From positions 27,784 to 91,783 of the forward strand of contig CAYZED010000009.1 in NCBI GenBank assembly GCA_964477445.1: a stretch of 64,000 nucleotides of DNA. The letters are read 5' to 3'. Within the stretch, counting starts at the first letter, position 1. Every line of letters starts with the position of its first letter. Both the position numbers and the translations under genes were made by a program. Under the pieces are notes generated by a model. That model was not told the DNA's origin and searched no databases. It saw nothing but the letters and a program-made list of their open reading frames with translations. Positions 36,880-45,528 of the stretch are shown here, piece by piece. Source of the DNA: CAYZED01 sp964477445. Lineage in GTDB: Bacteria; Bacillota; Clostridia; Lutisporales; Lutisporaceae.

Positions 36880-38061
36880 TTAATATTTTCTTTTATTTAA
36901 GAAAACCGGAATTTCAAAATCATCTTCAACATCTAAATCGTTGGCATTTAAATCATCCATAAATCCAACACTCGGGTTTGGCTTTGTGTGGCTATCTAGG
37001 TCCTCATCATCCAGCATATTCGAATTTAAAATTGTTTTACCCTTTTCCTTTTCTCCACCCTTTAGCTCAATTCCACTTATTGCTCCAAGTTCTTCACTTT
37101 TATCAAATCCAGTCGCAATTACTGTAATCTTTATCTCATCCATTAACGTTTCATCAAACCCAGCTCCCCAAATTATATTCACATTGGGATCCGCTAGATT
37201 CCGAATCAAATCAGCTGCTTCACTAACTTCAATAATACCCATATCTTTATTCCCTGAAAAGTGTAGTAAGATACTCTTGGCCCCGTTAATACTTGTTTCG
37301 AGAAGAGGTGAATTAATCGCCTGCTTCATAGCATTCGATGCTTTATCTTCTCCTGAAGCTCTTCCAATACTCATATGTGCAACCCCTTGCTCAGTCATAA
37401 TAGTCTTCACATCTGCAAAATCGTGATTTACTAATCCAGGAACCATAATAATTTCTGTAATTCCTTGTATAGCTAAGCGTAGAACATCATCAGCTATTCT
37501 AAAAGCCTCCATTAATGATGTTTTTTTATCAATAATCTGTAAGAGTCGATCATTTGAGATAGTTACCAAGGTATCTACCTTTCCCATTAATTCTTGAAGA
37601 CCTAATTCTGCCTGTTCTTGTCTTCTCTTCCCCTCAAAAGCAAATGGTTTTGTTATAACCCCAACTGTCAAAACGCCCATCTCTTTAGCTAGTTTTGCAA
37701 CAACTGGAGCAGCTCCAGTACCGGTTCCACCACCCATACCTGCTGTGATAAATACCATATCAGTACCTTCTAGTATTTTTTTGATATCACCATAGCTTTC
37801 TTCCGCTGCACGTTTTCCGATTTCTGGATTTGCGCCGCAACCTCTACCTTTAGTGAGCTTTGCCCCTATCTGGATCTTATTTTGTGCCAATGACTGATCA
37901 AGGGCTGGCTTATCTGTGTTAAGCGCGAAAAACTCAACTCCATTGACCCCTGCAAGAATCATACGATTTACCGCATTATTTCCGCCGCCGCCTACCCCTA
38001 ACACTTTAATCTTAACCATTTTCTCTGATTCGCTAACTAATTCAATTTCTAAAGCTGCCAT
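36880..38061 (-). CDS. ftsZ: Cell division protein FtsZ
   Basis: Tubulin-like GTPase forming the division ring. It has 393 residues from the ATG at 38061; the ATG at 38085 is rejected because its reading contains the GGAGG site. GTP-binding parts are GVGGGGNNAVNRM near the start, the tubulin signature GGGTGTGAAPVVAKLAKE around 105-122 and the T7 loop NHDFADVKTIM. A variable linker leads to the conserved C-terminal peptide EIPVFLNKRK, which binds partners such as FtsA. No ftsA or murein division genes are adjacent. Confidence 0.97.
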   Translation of the reverse strand: MAALEIELVSESEKMVKIKVLGVGGGGNNAVNRMILAGVNGVEFFALNTDKPALDQSLAQNKIQIGAKLTKGRGCGANPEIGKRAAEESYGDIKKILEGTDMVFITAGMGGGTGTGAAPVVAKLAKEMGVLTVGVITKPFAFEGKRRQEQAELGLQELMGKVDTLVTISNDRLLQIIDKKTSLMEAFRIADDVLRLAIQGITEIIMVPGLVNHDFADVKTIMTEQGVAHMSIGRASGEDKASNAMKQAINSPLLETSINGAKSILLHFSGNKDMGIIEVSEAADLIRNLADPNVNIIWGAGFDETLMDEIKITVIATGFDKSEELGAISGIELKGGEKEKGKTILNSNMLDDEDLDSHTKPNPSVGFMDDLNANDLDVEDDFEIPVFLNKRKY

Positions 38062-38088
38062 TAGTTTAATACCTCCAGTATTCATTGC

Positions 38089-38598
38089 CTAAAAATTTAC
38101 TTTTACAACCGTGTTTCCCGTCGAATCTATAAATTTCATAAAGTCTTCATAACTAAGTAAAACTGAACATGTATTCACATTAGGATGGAATGAGACACTT
38201 CCGCTGTTTGATATATCCTCATCTATAACTGCAGTAACAATTTTGTTTTTATCATTTATTAGACCAAAAGGTGAAACAGCTCCAGGTGTTAAATTTAAAT
38301 ACTCAAGCATTTCTGACTCATTTGCAAAAGTCATGTTCTTTTGTCCTAGAAAAGTCTCTATACTCTTGATATTTGCTTTTTTATCATCTGGGAGAATAAC
38401 TAAAAAGTATTTCTTTGTCTTTCTGTCTTTAAGAAAAAGATTTTTACAACCATGCTCCTTAAAGTCACATACTGCCTTCGCTTCAGCCACCGTGTAAACA
38501 GCTGGGTGATCAAATCGTTCATATTTAATCATAAGAGTGTCCAGTATTTCTATTACTTTTAGGATTTTCAATTCATTTTCGCTTGTTCTTACTGTCAT
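38089..38598 (-). CDS. proX: Prolyl-tRNA editing protein ProX (YbaK-like)
   Basis: Free-standing trans-editing domain that deacylates mischarged Ala-tRNA(Pro) or related species. It has 169 residues. Motifs are YERFDHPAVYTVAEA, GCKNLFLKDRKTKKYFLV, MLEYLNLTPGAVSPFGLIND and VSFHPNVNTCSVLLSYEDFMKF, the PrdX/ProX pattern. The conserved Lys for the YbaK-fold active site is in FLKDRKTKKY. The GGAGG site is good. The stop is close to ftsZ, which reads in the same direction. Confidence 0.92.
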   Translation of the reverse strand: MTVRTSENELKILKVIEILDTLMIKYERFDHPAVYTVAEAKAVCDFKEHGCKNLFLKDRKTKKYFLVILPDDKKANIKSIETFLGQKNMTFANESEMLEYLNLTPGAVSPFGLINDKNKIVTAVIDEDISNSGSVSFHPNVNTCSVLLSYEDFMKFIDSTGNTVVKVNF

Positions 38599-38867
38599 TT
38601 TGTCCTCCAGTTAACACAAATTATCGAATAATCTTTTTTAAAAGATTTATATCTACTTAATTATAACAAAAATGTAGCTTTTCGAAACATCTAAACAAAA
38701 TTATTAAAAAAACAAAGGTGGTTTCGCTTTTTTCAATCTAAAAAATACTTTACTTGCTAATTAGATTGAGGTCATACGAAACAATGAATATAGAATATAT
38801 ATGTAATTTTTAAAGCGTCTTTATAAACGAATAATAACCTATTTTGCCTCTGAAAAATTTAATATAC
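38599..38867. other. Non-coding spacer upstream of proX
   Basis: AT-rich. On the minus strand a TATAAT stands near 38665 with only a weak -35, and a short inverted repeat lies near 38631-38648. No open reading frame of note is seen. Confidence 0.4.
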
Positions 38868-38911
38868 AAAAAAAATAACCCAGCGAACCTGATTAAGGTA
38901 TGCTGAGTTAT
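38868..38911 (-). terminator. Rho-independent terminator after the 52-residue gene
   Basis: On the minus strand ATAACTCAGC pairs with GCTGGGTTAT, with an inner ACCT/AGGT stem, followed by at least seven Ts. It ends transcription just past the small gene, or past the arg operon. Confidence 0.88.
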
Positions 38912-38928
38912 ATAGAAAACTAAATAAT

Positions 38929-39087
38929 TTAAACTGCTGTTTTCTTTAAAATAGGAAACTTCAGGTTTGATTTTGAAGCTTTTTCTTTGATATGCTTTAT
39001 AAATTCTTCATTAGTCATATCTTTAGTTTCTTCATAGTTTTTTGCTCTAATTTCATGAATTTCTTTCATTTCTTTTGACTCATTCAT
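38929..39087 (-). CDS. Small 52-residue hypothetical protein
   Basis: A short gene with an excellent GGAGGG site 8 bases before the ATG at 39087 and a strong terminator just after the stop. The product starts MNESKEMKEIHEIRAKNYEE, continues TKDMTNEEFIKHIKEKASK and ends PILKKTAV. It is soluble, charged and probably helical. The EIHEIRxKxYEETKDMTxEE pattern resembles short orphan proteins often annotated as hypothetical or antitoxin-like. No toxin gene is next to it. It lies 99 bp after argC on the same strand. Confidence 0.75.
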   Translation of the reverse strand: MNESKEMKEIHEIRAKNYEETKDMTNEEFIKHIKEKASKSNLKFPILKKTAV

Positions 39088-39130
39088 TTTCAATACCCTC
39101 CTCATTAATTAAAACTTCAGAAGTGACAAT

Positions 39131-39199
39131 ATTCCTCACGGTATAAGCGTGGCTATATCCCTTACGGAATAAGCGTGGCTATATTCCTACGGAATAAGC
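39131..39199. repeat. 26-bp tandem array crossing the argC stop codon
   Basis: Two full 26 bp units (39131-39156, 39157-39182) and a partial third (39183-39199) that contains the last codons and stop of argC. Each unit repeats CTTATxCCGT plus a stop in the argC frame. Confidence 0.9.
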
Positions 39200-40236
39200 C
39201 TATTTGCCTCTAAGCCTGTGTTTTCAGGGAATCCAAACATTAAGTTCATGTTTTGAACCGCCTGTCCAGAAGCGCCTTTTATCAAATTATCAATAACAGA
39301 AACAATTACTAATTTATTTGTTCTTTTATCTTGTGCAAAACCAATTCTGCAATAGTTTGAGTCGTACACCCACTTTGTTTGAGGAAGAATGCCATTTTTT
39401 TCGATTTTTACAAAATATGAATCCTTATAGAATTCATCATATAATGCTTTGACTTCCTCTAATGTGATGTTATTCTTAGGATTTGTGTAGATTGTAGACA
39501 AAATCCCTCTGTTTACTGGTATAAGGTGAGGTGAGAATGTTACTCTAGCTTCGCTTCCTGCGAGTTTACTAACTTCCTGTGTAATTTCAGGAGAATGTCT
39601 GTGACTTCCTATACTATATGCCTTAACACTTTCGTTAACTTCCACAAAAGAAGTTCCTAAATTTGCTCCTCTACCGGCTCCTGATACGCCAGACAATGAA
39701 TTAGCAATAATATCTTTTTCATCAATCAAGCCATTTTTAAGTAATGGCGCGAGTCCAAGAATAATGCTAGTAGGATAACATCCTGGATTTGCGATTAAAT
39801 TTGCATTAATTATCTTTTCTTTATTTAGCTCACAAAGACCATAAACGGCTTTGTTTAATAATTCCGGATAACCATGAGTGAATCCGTACCATTCTTCATA
39901 CATTGAAGTTTGATTCAGTCTAAAATCAGCACTCAAATCAATGACTTTTTTTCCTTTTTTTATTGCTTCAGCAGCAACATCGGCACTTTTACAGTGTGGT
40001 AATGCAGTAAAAATCAAATCTGATTTTTCAATAGCCTCTGAAACTGAGTATTCATCGAGCATACCGCTAAAAGTAGTTTTGTCATCAATCTCAAGTCCAG
40101 GATATAAATCCGAAATCGCAGTTCCTTCTCTTCCGCTAGAAATTAATGCTCTAATTTTTGCATACGGATGTTTATTTATAAAATTTGTTAGAATTGCGCC
40201 GGTATAGCCCGATGCACCAACTATTGAAACCCACAT
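39187..40236 (-). CDS. argC: N-acetyl-gamma-glutamyl-phosphate reductase
   Basis: NADPH-dependent reductase making N-acetylglutamate semialdehyde, the third step of arginine synthesis. It has 349 residues. The dinucleotide motif is VGASGYTGAIL at about 6-16, and the catalytic Cys is in NPGCYPTSIILGL at about 153. The conserved VSGAGRGA and HRHSPEI segments are present. The stop codon lies in a 26 bp tandem array. It follows argD after a 98 bp spacer, in the argJ-argB-argD-argC order. Confidence 0.96.
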   Translation of the reverse strand: MWVSIVGASGYTGAILTNFINKHPYAKIRALISSGREGTAISDLYPGLEIDDKTTFSGMLDEYSVSEAIEKSDLIFTALPHCKSADVAAEAIKKGKKVIDLSADFRLNQTSMYEEWYGFTHGYPELLNKAVYGLCELNKEKIINANLIANPGCYPTSIILGLAPLLKNGLIDEKDIIANSLSGVSGAGRGANLGTSFVEVNESVKAYSIGSHRHSPEITQEVSKLAGSEARVTFSPHLIPVNRGILSTIYTNPKNNITLEEVKALYDEFYKDSYFVKIEKNGILPQTKWVYDSNYCRIGFAQDKRTNKLVIVSVIDNLIKGASGQAVQNMNLMFGFPENTGLEANRLIP

Positions 40237-40334
40237 ATTTTTTCTCCTATGTTTTCATATCTTCTTCTATTTATATTTTAGTTTGCTTTACATTTTTAAA
40301 TAATTGCTATAATCGCACAAATCGCTTGTTTAGC

Positions 40335-41588
40335 TTAGCCCACTTTCGAAACTTCATAGAAAGCTTTGTTCAAAATTCCAACTGCTTCAATAATTTCATT
40401 TTCTGTCACAGTTAGTGGCGGTAAAAATCTTATTACATTAGGTCCCGCTTGACAAACCAAAAGTCCAAGTTCATGACATTTGTTAACGTATGCTTCAGCT
40501 GGAACATTTAGTTGAAGGCCAACCATTAGTCCTTTTCCTCTAACTTCTGTGATTTCAGAATGAACTGATTTCAAATCGTTTAGTTTTTTATTAAAACTCA
40601 AACCCGCTTTATGAGCATTTTCTGTAAGATTTTCTTCTAACAAAACTTCAAAGGCTGCTTTTCCCGCAGCTGCGGAGATAGGATTTCCACCAAATGTTGA
40701 TCCATGGTCACCAAACTTAAACGCTGATGCTGCAACCTCCGTAGCAATACAACAACCCATCGGTAGGCCACCTCCAAGTGCTTTGGAGAGTGTCATAATA
40801 TCAGGCTTAACACCATAATGCTCATGTGCAAAAAGTTTTCCGCTTCTTCCTAAACCGCATTGAATTTCATCAAAAATCAAAAGTGCATCATATTTGTCAC
40901 ATAATTCTCTTGCTTTCTTCATGAAAGCTTCTTTAACTTCAACGACTCCGCCTTCGCCTTGTATTGGTTCAATAACTAGCGCGCAAACCTCATCATTGAA
41001 GCTTGATTCTAACTCTGCTACATTATTAAATTCCACATATTCGAATCCTGTCCAGAGCGGCCCAAATCCCTGATGATACTTATCTTGTCCAGTTGCTGTC
41101 AGAGTCGCTACAGTTCGTCCGTGGAAAGAATTCTTCATAGTAATGATCTTATACTTCTCGATATTATATTTGCTTTGTGCATACTTCCTGGATAGTTTAA
41201 GAGCTGCTTCATTAGCTTCTGCTCCACTATTACAGAAAAAAACTTTGTCTCCGAAGGAATTATCAATTAGTATACTTGCAAATTCCATTTGTGGATCTGA
41301 ATAGAATAGGTTAGAGCATTGCATAAGCTTTTCGGATTGGTTTTTTATTGCGTCAAGAACCTTCTTGTTTCCATGACCTAAATTCATTACTGCTATTCCA
41401 GCCACAAAATCTAGATATTCTTTGCCATTTGAATCAGTTACTCTGTTGCCTTTTCCTTCTACTAGTTTTATGTTAAAACGTTTATATGTGCTCATTATAT
41501 TTTTGTCTTGAGTCTTATTTTTATCTTCGTCTATTTTTTTATCTTGATCTAGGTTTTTATCTTCGTTCATTTTTTTATCTTCTTTCAA
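40335..41588 (-). CDS. argD: Acetylornithine aminotransferase with Lys/Asp repeat N-terminus
   Basis: PLP enzyme converting N-acetylglutamate semialdehyde to N-acetylornithine. The 417-residue protein has FDEIQCGLGRSGKLFAHE and the PLP lysine in MTLSKALGGGLPMG. Normal ArgD sequence starts at STYKRFNIKLVEGKG, about residue 31. The first 30 residues are an unusual charged tail of 6-residue repeats (MNEDKN-LDQDKK-IDEDKN), coded by an 18 bp array. The TTG at 41588 has AGGAGG 7 bases upstream, so the tail appears to be translated; the internal ATGs have no such site. Confidence 0.93.
   Translation of the reverse strand: MKEDKKMNEDKNLDQDKKIDEDKNKTQDKNIMSTYKRFNIKLVEGKGNRVTDSNGKEYLDFVAGIAVMNLGHGNKKVLDAIKNQSEKLMQCSNLFYSDPQMEFASILIDNSFGDKVFFCNSGAEANEAALKLSRKYAQSKYNIEKYKIITMKNSFHGRTVATLTATGQDKYHQGFGPLWTGFEYVEFNNVAELESSFNDEVCALVIEPIQGEGGVVEVKEAFMKKARELCDKYDALLIFDEIQCGLGRSGKLFAHEHYGVKPDIMTLSKALGGGLPMGCCIATEVAASAFKFGDHGSTFGGNPISAAAGKAAFEVLLEENLTENAHKAGLSFNKKLNDLKSVHSEITEVRGKGLMVGLQLNVPAEAYVNKCHELGLLVCQAGPNVIRFLPPLTVTENEIIEAVGILNKAFYEVSKVG
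41500..41588 (-). repeat. 18-bp tandem repeat at the 5' end of argD
   Basis: Five units of 17-18 bp encode the charged N-terminal extension of ArgD. The copies are imperfect but stay in frame. Confidence 0.88.
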
Positions 41589-41623
41589 AATTTAACCTCC
41601 TAAAATTCACTTTCTAAAAATAT

Positions 41624-42415
41624 CTATTTTGTTACTAATGTTCCCAAAGCATTATCATTATTCATCCAATTGATCAAGACATTTTCAGTTTTTGCATTAC
41701 ATATTATTGCTGAATCGCACCCATTTTTAACTGCTTTCAGACAACTATCGAGTTTTGGTATCATTCCACCTTCAAATTCTCCGCTACTGATTCCGTTTTC
41801 AATTTTATCAATAGTTATAGATTCAATAAGCATTTGATTTTCTTTACCAAAATTCTCATATAAACCGTCAACATCAGTTACGAAAACAAAAACATCAGCT
41901 TTTATTTCTGCCGCTATTGCAGCTGCTGCGAAATCTGCATTTATGTTTAATGATTTATTATCAGAATCAAAACCAATTGGAGCAATAACTGGAATAAGGT
42001 TTTCATAAAGAACTTTCATAATAATTTCAGAATCAATTTTCTGGACAGTACCGACTCTGCCATACTTTTCTTGATCCAAAATCTTCCCTTTAATAATTCC
42101 AGCAGATCTTCCTGAAAGGCCAATAGCTTTGTCTCCAAATTTATTAATTTCCATTACTAAATCTGGATTAACTTTTCCGCTGAGAACCATTTCAACAAGT
42201 TCCATCGTTTCGTCATCGGTAACTCTCAGCCCATCAAGAAACTTTCCTTCTTTATCAATTTTCGAGAGCCATTTATTAATTTCTTTTCCGCCACCGTGAA
42301 CGAGAACTATACTAAAACCAGAATCCTGAAGCTTAATTATCTGCGAAATTAGTGCTTTTATCTGAGCTTTGTCTTGTTCAACACTTCCACCAATTTTTAT
42401 TAATATTTTTTTCAT
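41624..42415 (-). CDS. argB: Acetylglutamate kinase
   Basis: Amino-acid kinase phosphorylating N-acetylglutamate, the usual arginine feedback point. It has 263 residues. KIGGSVEQDKA at the N-terminus binds phosphate. VLVHGGGKEINKWL and GLSGRSAGIIKG are family motifs, NINADFAAAAIAAEI follows, and the nucleotide-binding FVTDVDGLYENFG is near 180. It is shorter than many ArgB proteins and lacks the long N-terminal helix of the arginine-inhibited hexameric type; this hint about inhibition is uncertain. Confidence 0.93.
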   Translation of the reverse strand: MKKILIKIGGSVEQDKAQIKALISQIIKLQDSGFSIVLVHGGGKEINKWLSKIDKEGKFLDGLRVTDDETMELVEMVLSGKVNPDLVMEINKFGDKAIGLSGRSAGIIKGKILDQEKYGRVGTVQKIDSEIIMKVLYENLIPVIAPIGFDSDNKSLNINADFAAAAIAAEIKADVFVFVTDVDGLYENFGKENQMLIESITIDKIENGISSGEFEGGMIPKLDSCLKAVKNGCDSAIICNAKTENVLINWMNNDNALGTLVTK

Positions 42416-42444
42416 ATTTTAATCCTATTTTCTTCTCTCAGCAA

Positions 42445-42497
42445 TTCTTTTTTACAATTGTTATCAATTGTTAGCAATTCTTATCAAATTTATCAAG
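42445..42497. repeat. 10-bp degenerate tandem array crossing the argJ stop codon
   Basis: About five units of 9-10 bp (CAATTGTTAT type) run from the argJ stop at 42493-42495 into the spacer before argB. Several copies read TTGATAA on the coding strand and so repeat the stop. Confidence 0.75.
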
Positions 42498-43713
42498 TTC
42501 TATAACTTGCATTAATTTTTACGTAATCGAAAGAAAGGTCACAGCCCCAAGCTTTCGCTTCATAACGTCCACTTTTTAAGTCAATCTCAATTTTGATTTC
42601 TGTACATGATAGTATTTCTCTAGCTTCTTCTTCGTTAAAATGGACACCAGAACTGTCTCTGCATATCGCCATTCTTCCGGCAAAACTCACAAAATCAATA
42701 TCAATTTCTTTATGACCTAGGTCAGCGCCTGAATATCCCAGCGCAGCTATAATTCTACCCCAGTTAGCATCTTCCCCAAAGAATGCAGATTTAACAAGGC
42801 TTGAACCCGCAACAGATTTTGCTGCAATTTTTGCATCTTCTTTACTAGGTGCATTCTTTACTTCAACTTCCAGGAACTTTGTGGCACCTTCGCCATCCTT
42901 AATAATCAATTTTGCGAGTGCGGTATTTACATGGTGCAACCCTTTATAAAATATGTCATATGAATCGCCATAGTCATCGATTACTGGGTTTTCTGCTAAA
43001 CCATTTGCTAAACAAATAACCATATCGTTAGTGCTTGTATCGCCATCAACAGTAATCATATTATATGTATCACTAACAGAATCTTTAAGTGCATTTAAAA
43101 GTAATTTATGTTCAATATTAGCATCGGTGGTGATGAAGGAGAGCATAGTTGCCATATTTGGATGAATCATGCCCGAACCTTTCGCCATACCGCCAATGAT
43201 AATTTTCTTCCCTGATATTGTGAAAGAAATTGCAATTTCTTTCTTAAATGTGTCAGTCGTCATAATAGCTGTAGCTGCTGCTGTTCCGCCACTATTTGTG
43301 AGCTCTAACACAGTCATTTTTATTCCTTTTTCAACCTTATCCATAGGCAATTCAACACCTATTATTCCAGTTGAAGAAACTAATACATCTGATGTATTAA
43401 TATTTAGAAATTCCGCAGTCATAGAAATCATTTTCTGTGCATCTTGCATTCCTTGTTCACCAGTACATGCATTCGCATTTCCGCTATTAATTATAATAGC
43501 TTTTGCCTTTCCATCTTCTACATTATCCATTGATAACAATACTGGAGCGGCTTTAAAAGAATTCTTTGTGAAACATGCGGCAGCCGTTGCCATTACATCA
43601 GAAACCACAAGTGCCATATCTGGTTTAAACTTTTTTATACCTGCTCGAACTCCAGAAGCTTTAAAACCTTTAGCTGCTGTAATTCCACCCTTAATTTCAG
43701 TAATTTTTTTCAT
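42493..43713 (-). CDS. argJ: Bifunctional ornithine acetyltransferase/N-acetylglutamate synthase
   Basis: Transfers the acetyl group from acetylornithine to glutamate, closing the cyclic arginine pathway. It has 406 residues. Autoproteolysis should occur before the Thr in HPNMATMLSFITTDA at about 192, after GGMAKGSGM. GDTSTNDMVICLANG and the late NWGRIIAALGYSGAD are conserved. First gene of argJ-argB-argD-argC. Its promoter overlaps an ARG-box-like site. No argA is seen, consistent with the cyclic route. Confidence 0.96.
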   Translation of the reverse strand: MKKITEIKGGITAAKGFKASGVRAGIKKFKPDMALVVSDVMATAAACFTKNSFKAAPVLLSMDNVEDGKAKAIIINSGNANACTGEQGMQDAQKMISMTAEFLNINTSDVLVSSTGIIGVELPMDKVEKGIKMTVLELTNSGGTAAATAIMTTDTFKKEIAISFTISGKKIIIGGMAKGSGMIHPNMATMLSFITTDANIEHKLLLNALKDSVSDTYNMITVDGDTSTNDMVICLANGLAENPVIDDYGDSYDIFYKGLHHVNTALAKLIIKDGEGATKFLEVEVKNAPSKEDAKIAAKSVAGSSLVKSAFFGEDANWGRIIAALGYSGADLGHKEIDIDFVSFAGRMAICRDSSGVHFNEEEAREILSCTEIKIEIDLKSGRYEAKAWGCDLSFDYVKINASYRT

Positions 43714-43763
43714 TATCAGACCCCTACTTTCAAATTTATATATCGTTTTTATACAATGAAGTA

Positions 43764-43792
43764 ATTATAATAGCAAATGTATTAATATGCAA
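43764..43792 (-). promoter_or_regulatory. argJ promoter
   Basis: On the minus strand TTGCAT (43787-43792), a 17-base spacer and TATAAT (43764-43769), about 50 bases before the argJ ATG. Confidence 0.75.
43778..43791 (-). promoter_or_regulatory. ARG-box-like operator
   Basis: TGCATATTAATACA on the minus strand agrees with the ARG box (TGAATAATTATTCA) at 10 of 14 positions. It overlaps the -35 and spacer of the argJ promoter, so ArgR binding would repress the operon. Confidence 0.6.
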
Positions 43793-43954
43793 TGATTATT
43801 TGAAAAAAATTATGTATTTTTTCTTATACATTGTTGCAGGGCTATTAGCTGCCTAGCGATATAACAAAAAGTAAATTATACATTTATTTCGTATATATAT
43901 ACATCAAAATTATTTGTTTCGTTTAATAATTTCTTAAAACAAATTTTACATTAA

Positions 43955-44009
43955 CAAAAAAAACGGCTATTATGCATAATTATTTAAATATTTGCATAAT
44001 ACACCGTTT
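43955..44009 (-). terminator. Strong terminator after the oligopeptide-binding protein gene
   Basis: A long inverted repeat, AAACGG-TATTATGCA pairing with TGCATAATA-CCGTTT, with an AT-rich loop. On the minus strand it is followed by a run of about eight Ts. It separates the binding-protein gene from the arg operon. Confidence 0.85.
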
Positions 44010-44083
44010 AATATTAATGAAATCAAAAGTTTTTAGTAAGTTTAATATTTACTCATATAATGAATATTTTATGCACCAACTGA

Positions 44084-45217
44084 TTACTTTATTATCCACT
44101 TCTTAACATCTAGATTTCCTGCTATGGCTTTGACATTTTCTAGTCTACTTCTATAAGCTATTGCTTCAGATACTTCAAAAAGCGGAACCAAAAGATAATT
44201 GTTTTTTAATTCAGTGAGTGCATCTTTCATTAGTTCTGTCTTCTTGATTTGATCTGTTTCGATTAAAATCTTAGAAACTAAAGTATCATAATTTTTGCTC
44301 TTCCCTGTATATGATAAATATGGATCCCCTGTAGTTGTATATAGATTTACAACTTCTTCAGGTGCCATATATATATTACCCATAGGAATTATCATTACCT
44401 GCAAGTTACCATTCATATATTCTTTATAAAATGCTGCTTGGTCCAACTGTTCTATTTCAATTTTCATGCCCACTGCTGCCAAATCAGATTGACATGATTG
44501 AGCGATTTTTAATGACACGGGGTCAATAACTGTTATCATTATTGGTTTAGTTGAATCGTAGTTTGCTTCTTTTAAAAGAGTTTTTGATAACTCTATATCT
44601 TTTGAAGGCATTGGAACTAGTTTATAGTATTCGCCCATTACAAGTTTTGCATATAAATCTTCTGCTACTGTCCCGAATTGCTCATATCCAATTATTAGAG
44701 CATTTTCAGCGTTGACCGCGTTATATATAGCTTTTCTAATTAGAATATTATCAACTTGTCCACCTTTCATTATTTGAAATTGGTATTGATTATAGGTTGG
44801 ATTCTTCGTTACTATAATATTGGCATCTTTGCCAATTACTTTAATGTCTGTGGGTGAAACACCATATACAACATCAATTTCACCAGTTTGAAGAGCTATC
44901 ATTGATGAGGAATTATTTGAATATGTTTTAACTTTTAGATACTTTATTTTTGGAGCTCCCTCAAAATAATTTGAATTTGCTTCAAGTGTATACCCTTGTC
45001 CTGCTTGAGTTGAAAAATATTTATACGCTCCTGAACCAACAGGATTTTTATCAAAATTCTCCACATCAGCTTCAACAATTCTCTGAGGAACTATATAAAC
45101 AGATGATATGTATTCGTAAATCTTCGAAAAATTAGTTGGTCTGTCAATCTGTACAGTAAATTCGTCGATTTTTGTTACTTTTGAAATAAACCTAGTGCCT
45201 CCAGTACCTAAAGGGGT
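44084..45217 (-). CDS. Oligopeptide ABC transporter substrate-binding protein, C-terminal part
   Basis: Family 5 solute-binding protein that captures peptides (OppA/DppA type) outside the membrane. This piece reads on from TPLGTGGTRFISKVTKID with DEFTVQIDRPTNF, VGSGAYKY and IVITVIDPVSLKIAQSCQ-like domain-II sequence, ending DVKKWIIK. It belongs with the N-terminal piece at 45520-45882. The two are separated by a 10-N gap and a reversed histidine-kinase fragment. About 20 residues of the expected protein are missing. Whether the break is real or an assembly chimera is unclear. Confidence 0.82.
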   Translation of the reverse strand, partial: TPLGTGGTRFISKVTKIDEFTVQIDRPTNFSKIYEYISSVYIVPQRIVEADVENFDKNPVGSGAYKYFSTQAGQGYTLEANSNYFEGAPKIKYLKVKTYSNNSSSMIALQTGEIDVVYGVSPTDIKVIGKDANIIVTKNPTYNQYQFQIMKGGQVDNILIRKAIYNAVNAENALIIGYEQFGTVAEDLYAKLVMGEYYKLVPMPSKDIELSKTLLKEANYDSTKPIMITVIDPVSLKIAQSCQSDLAAVGMKIEIEQLDQAAFYKEYMNGNLQVMIIPMGNIYMAPEEVVNLYTTTGDPYLSYTGKSKNYDTLVSKILIETDQIKKTELMKDALTELKNNYLLVPLFEVSEAIAYRSRLENVKAIAGNLDVKKWIIK

Positions 45218-45227
45218 NNNNNNNNNN
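45218..45227. other. Assembly gap (10 N) in the binding-protein gene
   Basis: The run directly joins the binding-protein C-terminal part to an unrelated plus-strand kinase fragment. Confidence 0.99.
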
Positions 45228-45528
45228 CATAAAAACATGCTTAAATAGTATTCGCCAATCACTAGACAACTTTTCTAGCTTAGTTCCAAATTCAACTAAA
45301 AGAGAGTTTAAATTAATGGAGCTTTTTAAGGCAGCTGAACTAATCAATAGATCTGAATTAAAAAAAAGAAAAATTATTTATGAATTAAAAATTGACAAAG
45401 AGGACAAAAGGACTATAAATCAGCCATTTCACAATATTTTACAAGTGCTTAATAACTTAATCCTAAATTCGATAAAAGCTTTGGAAAATATTAATGAATC
45501 TCCAAAAATATCTATTGATTGTAAAAAC
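45228..45528 (+). pseudogene. Histidine kinase fragment (N-box) inside the binding-protein gene
   Basis: The plus strand is open from 45235 and reads SIRQSLDNFSSLVPNSTKRE, then KRKIIYELKIDKED and HNILQVLNNLILNSIKALEN. This matches the end of the dimerisation helices and the ATPase N-box of a sensor histidine kinase. There is no start domain and no G-box, so it cannot be functional alone. It is flanked by Ns on the left, and at 45520-45530 it merges with the binding-protein sequence through a short shared stretch. A chimeric contig is the simplest explanation; a small integrated fragment is the alternative. Confidence 0.7.
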
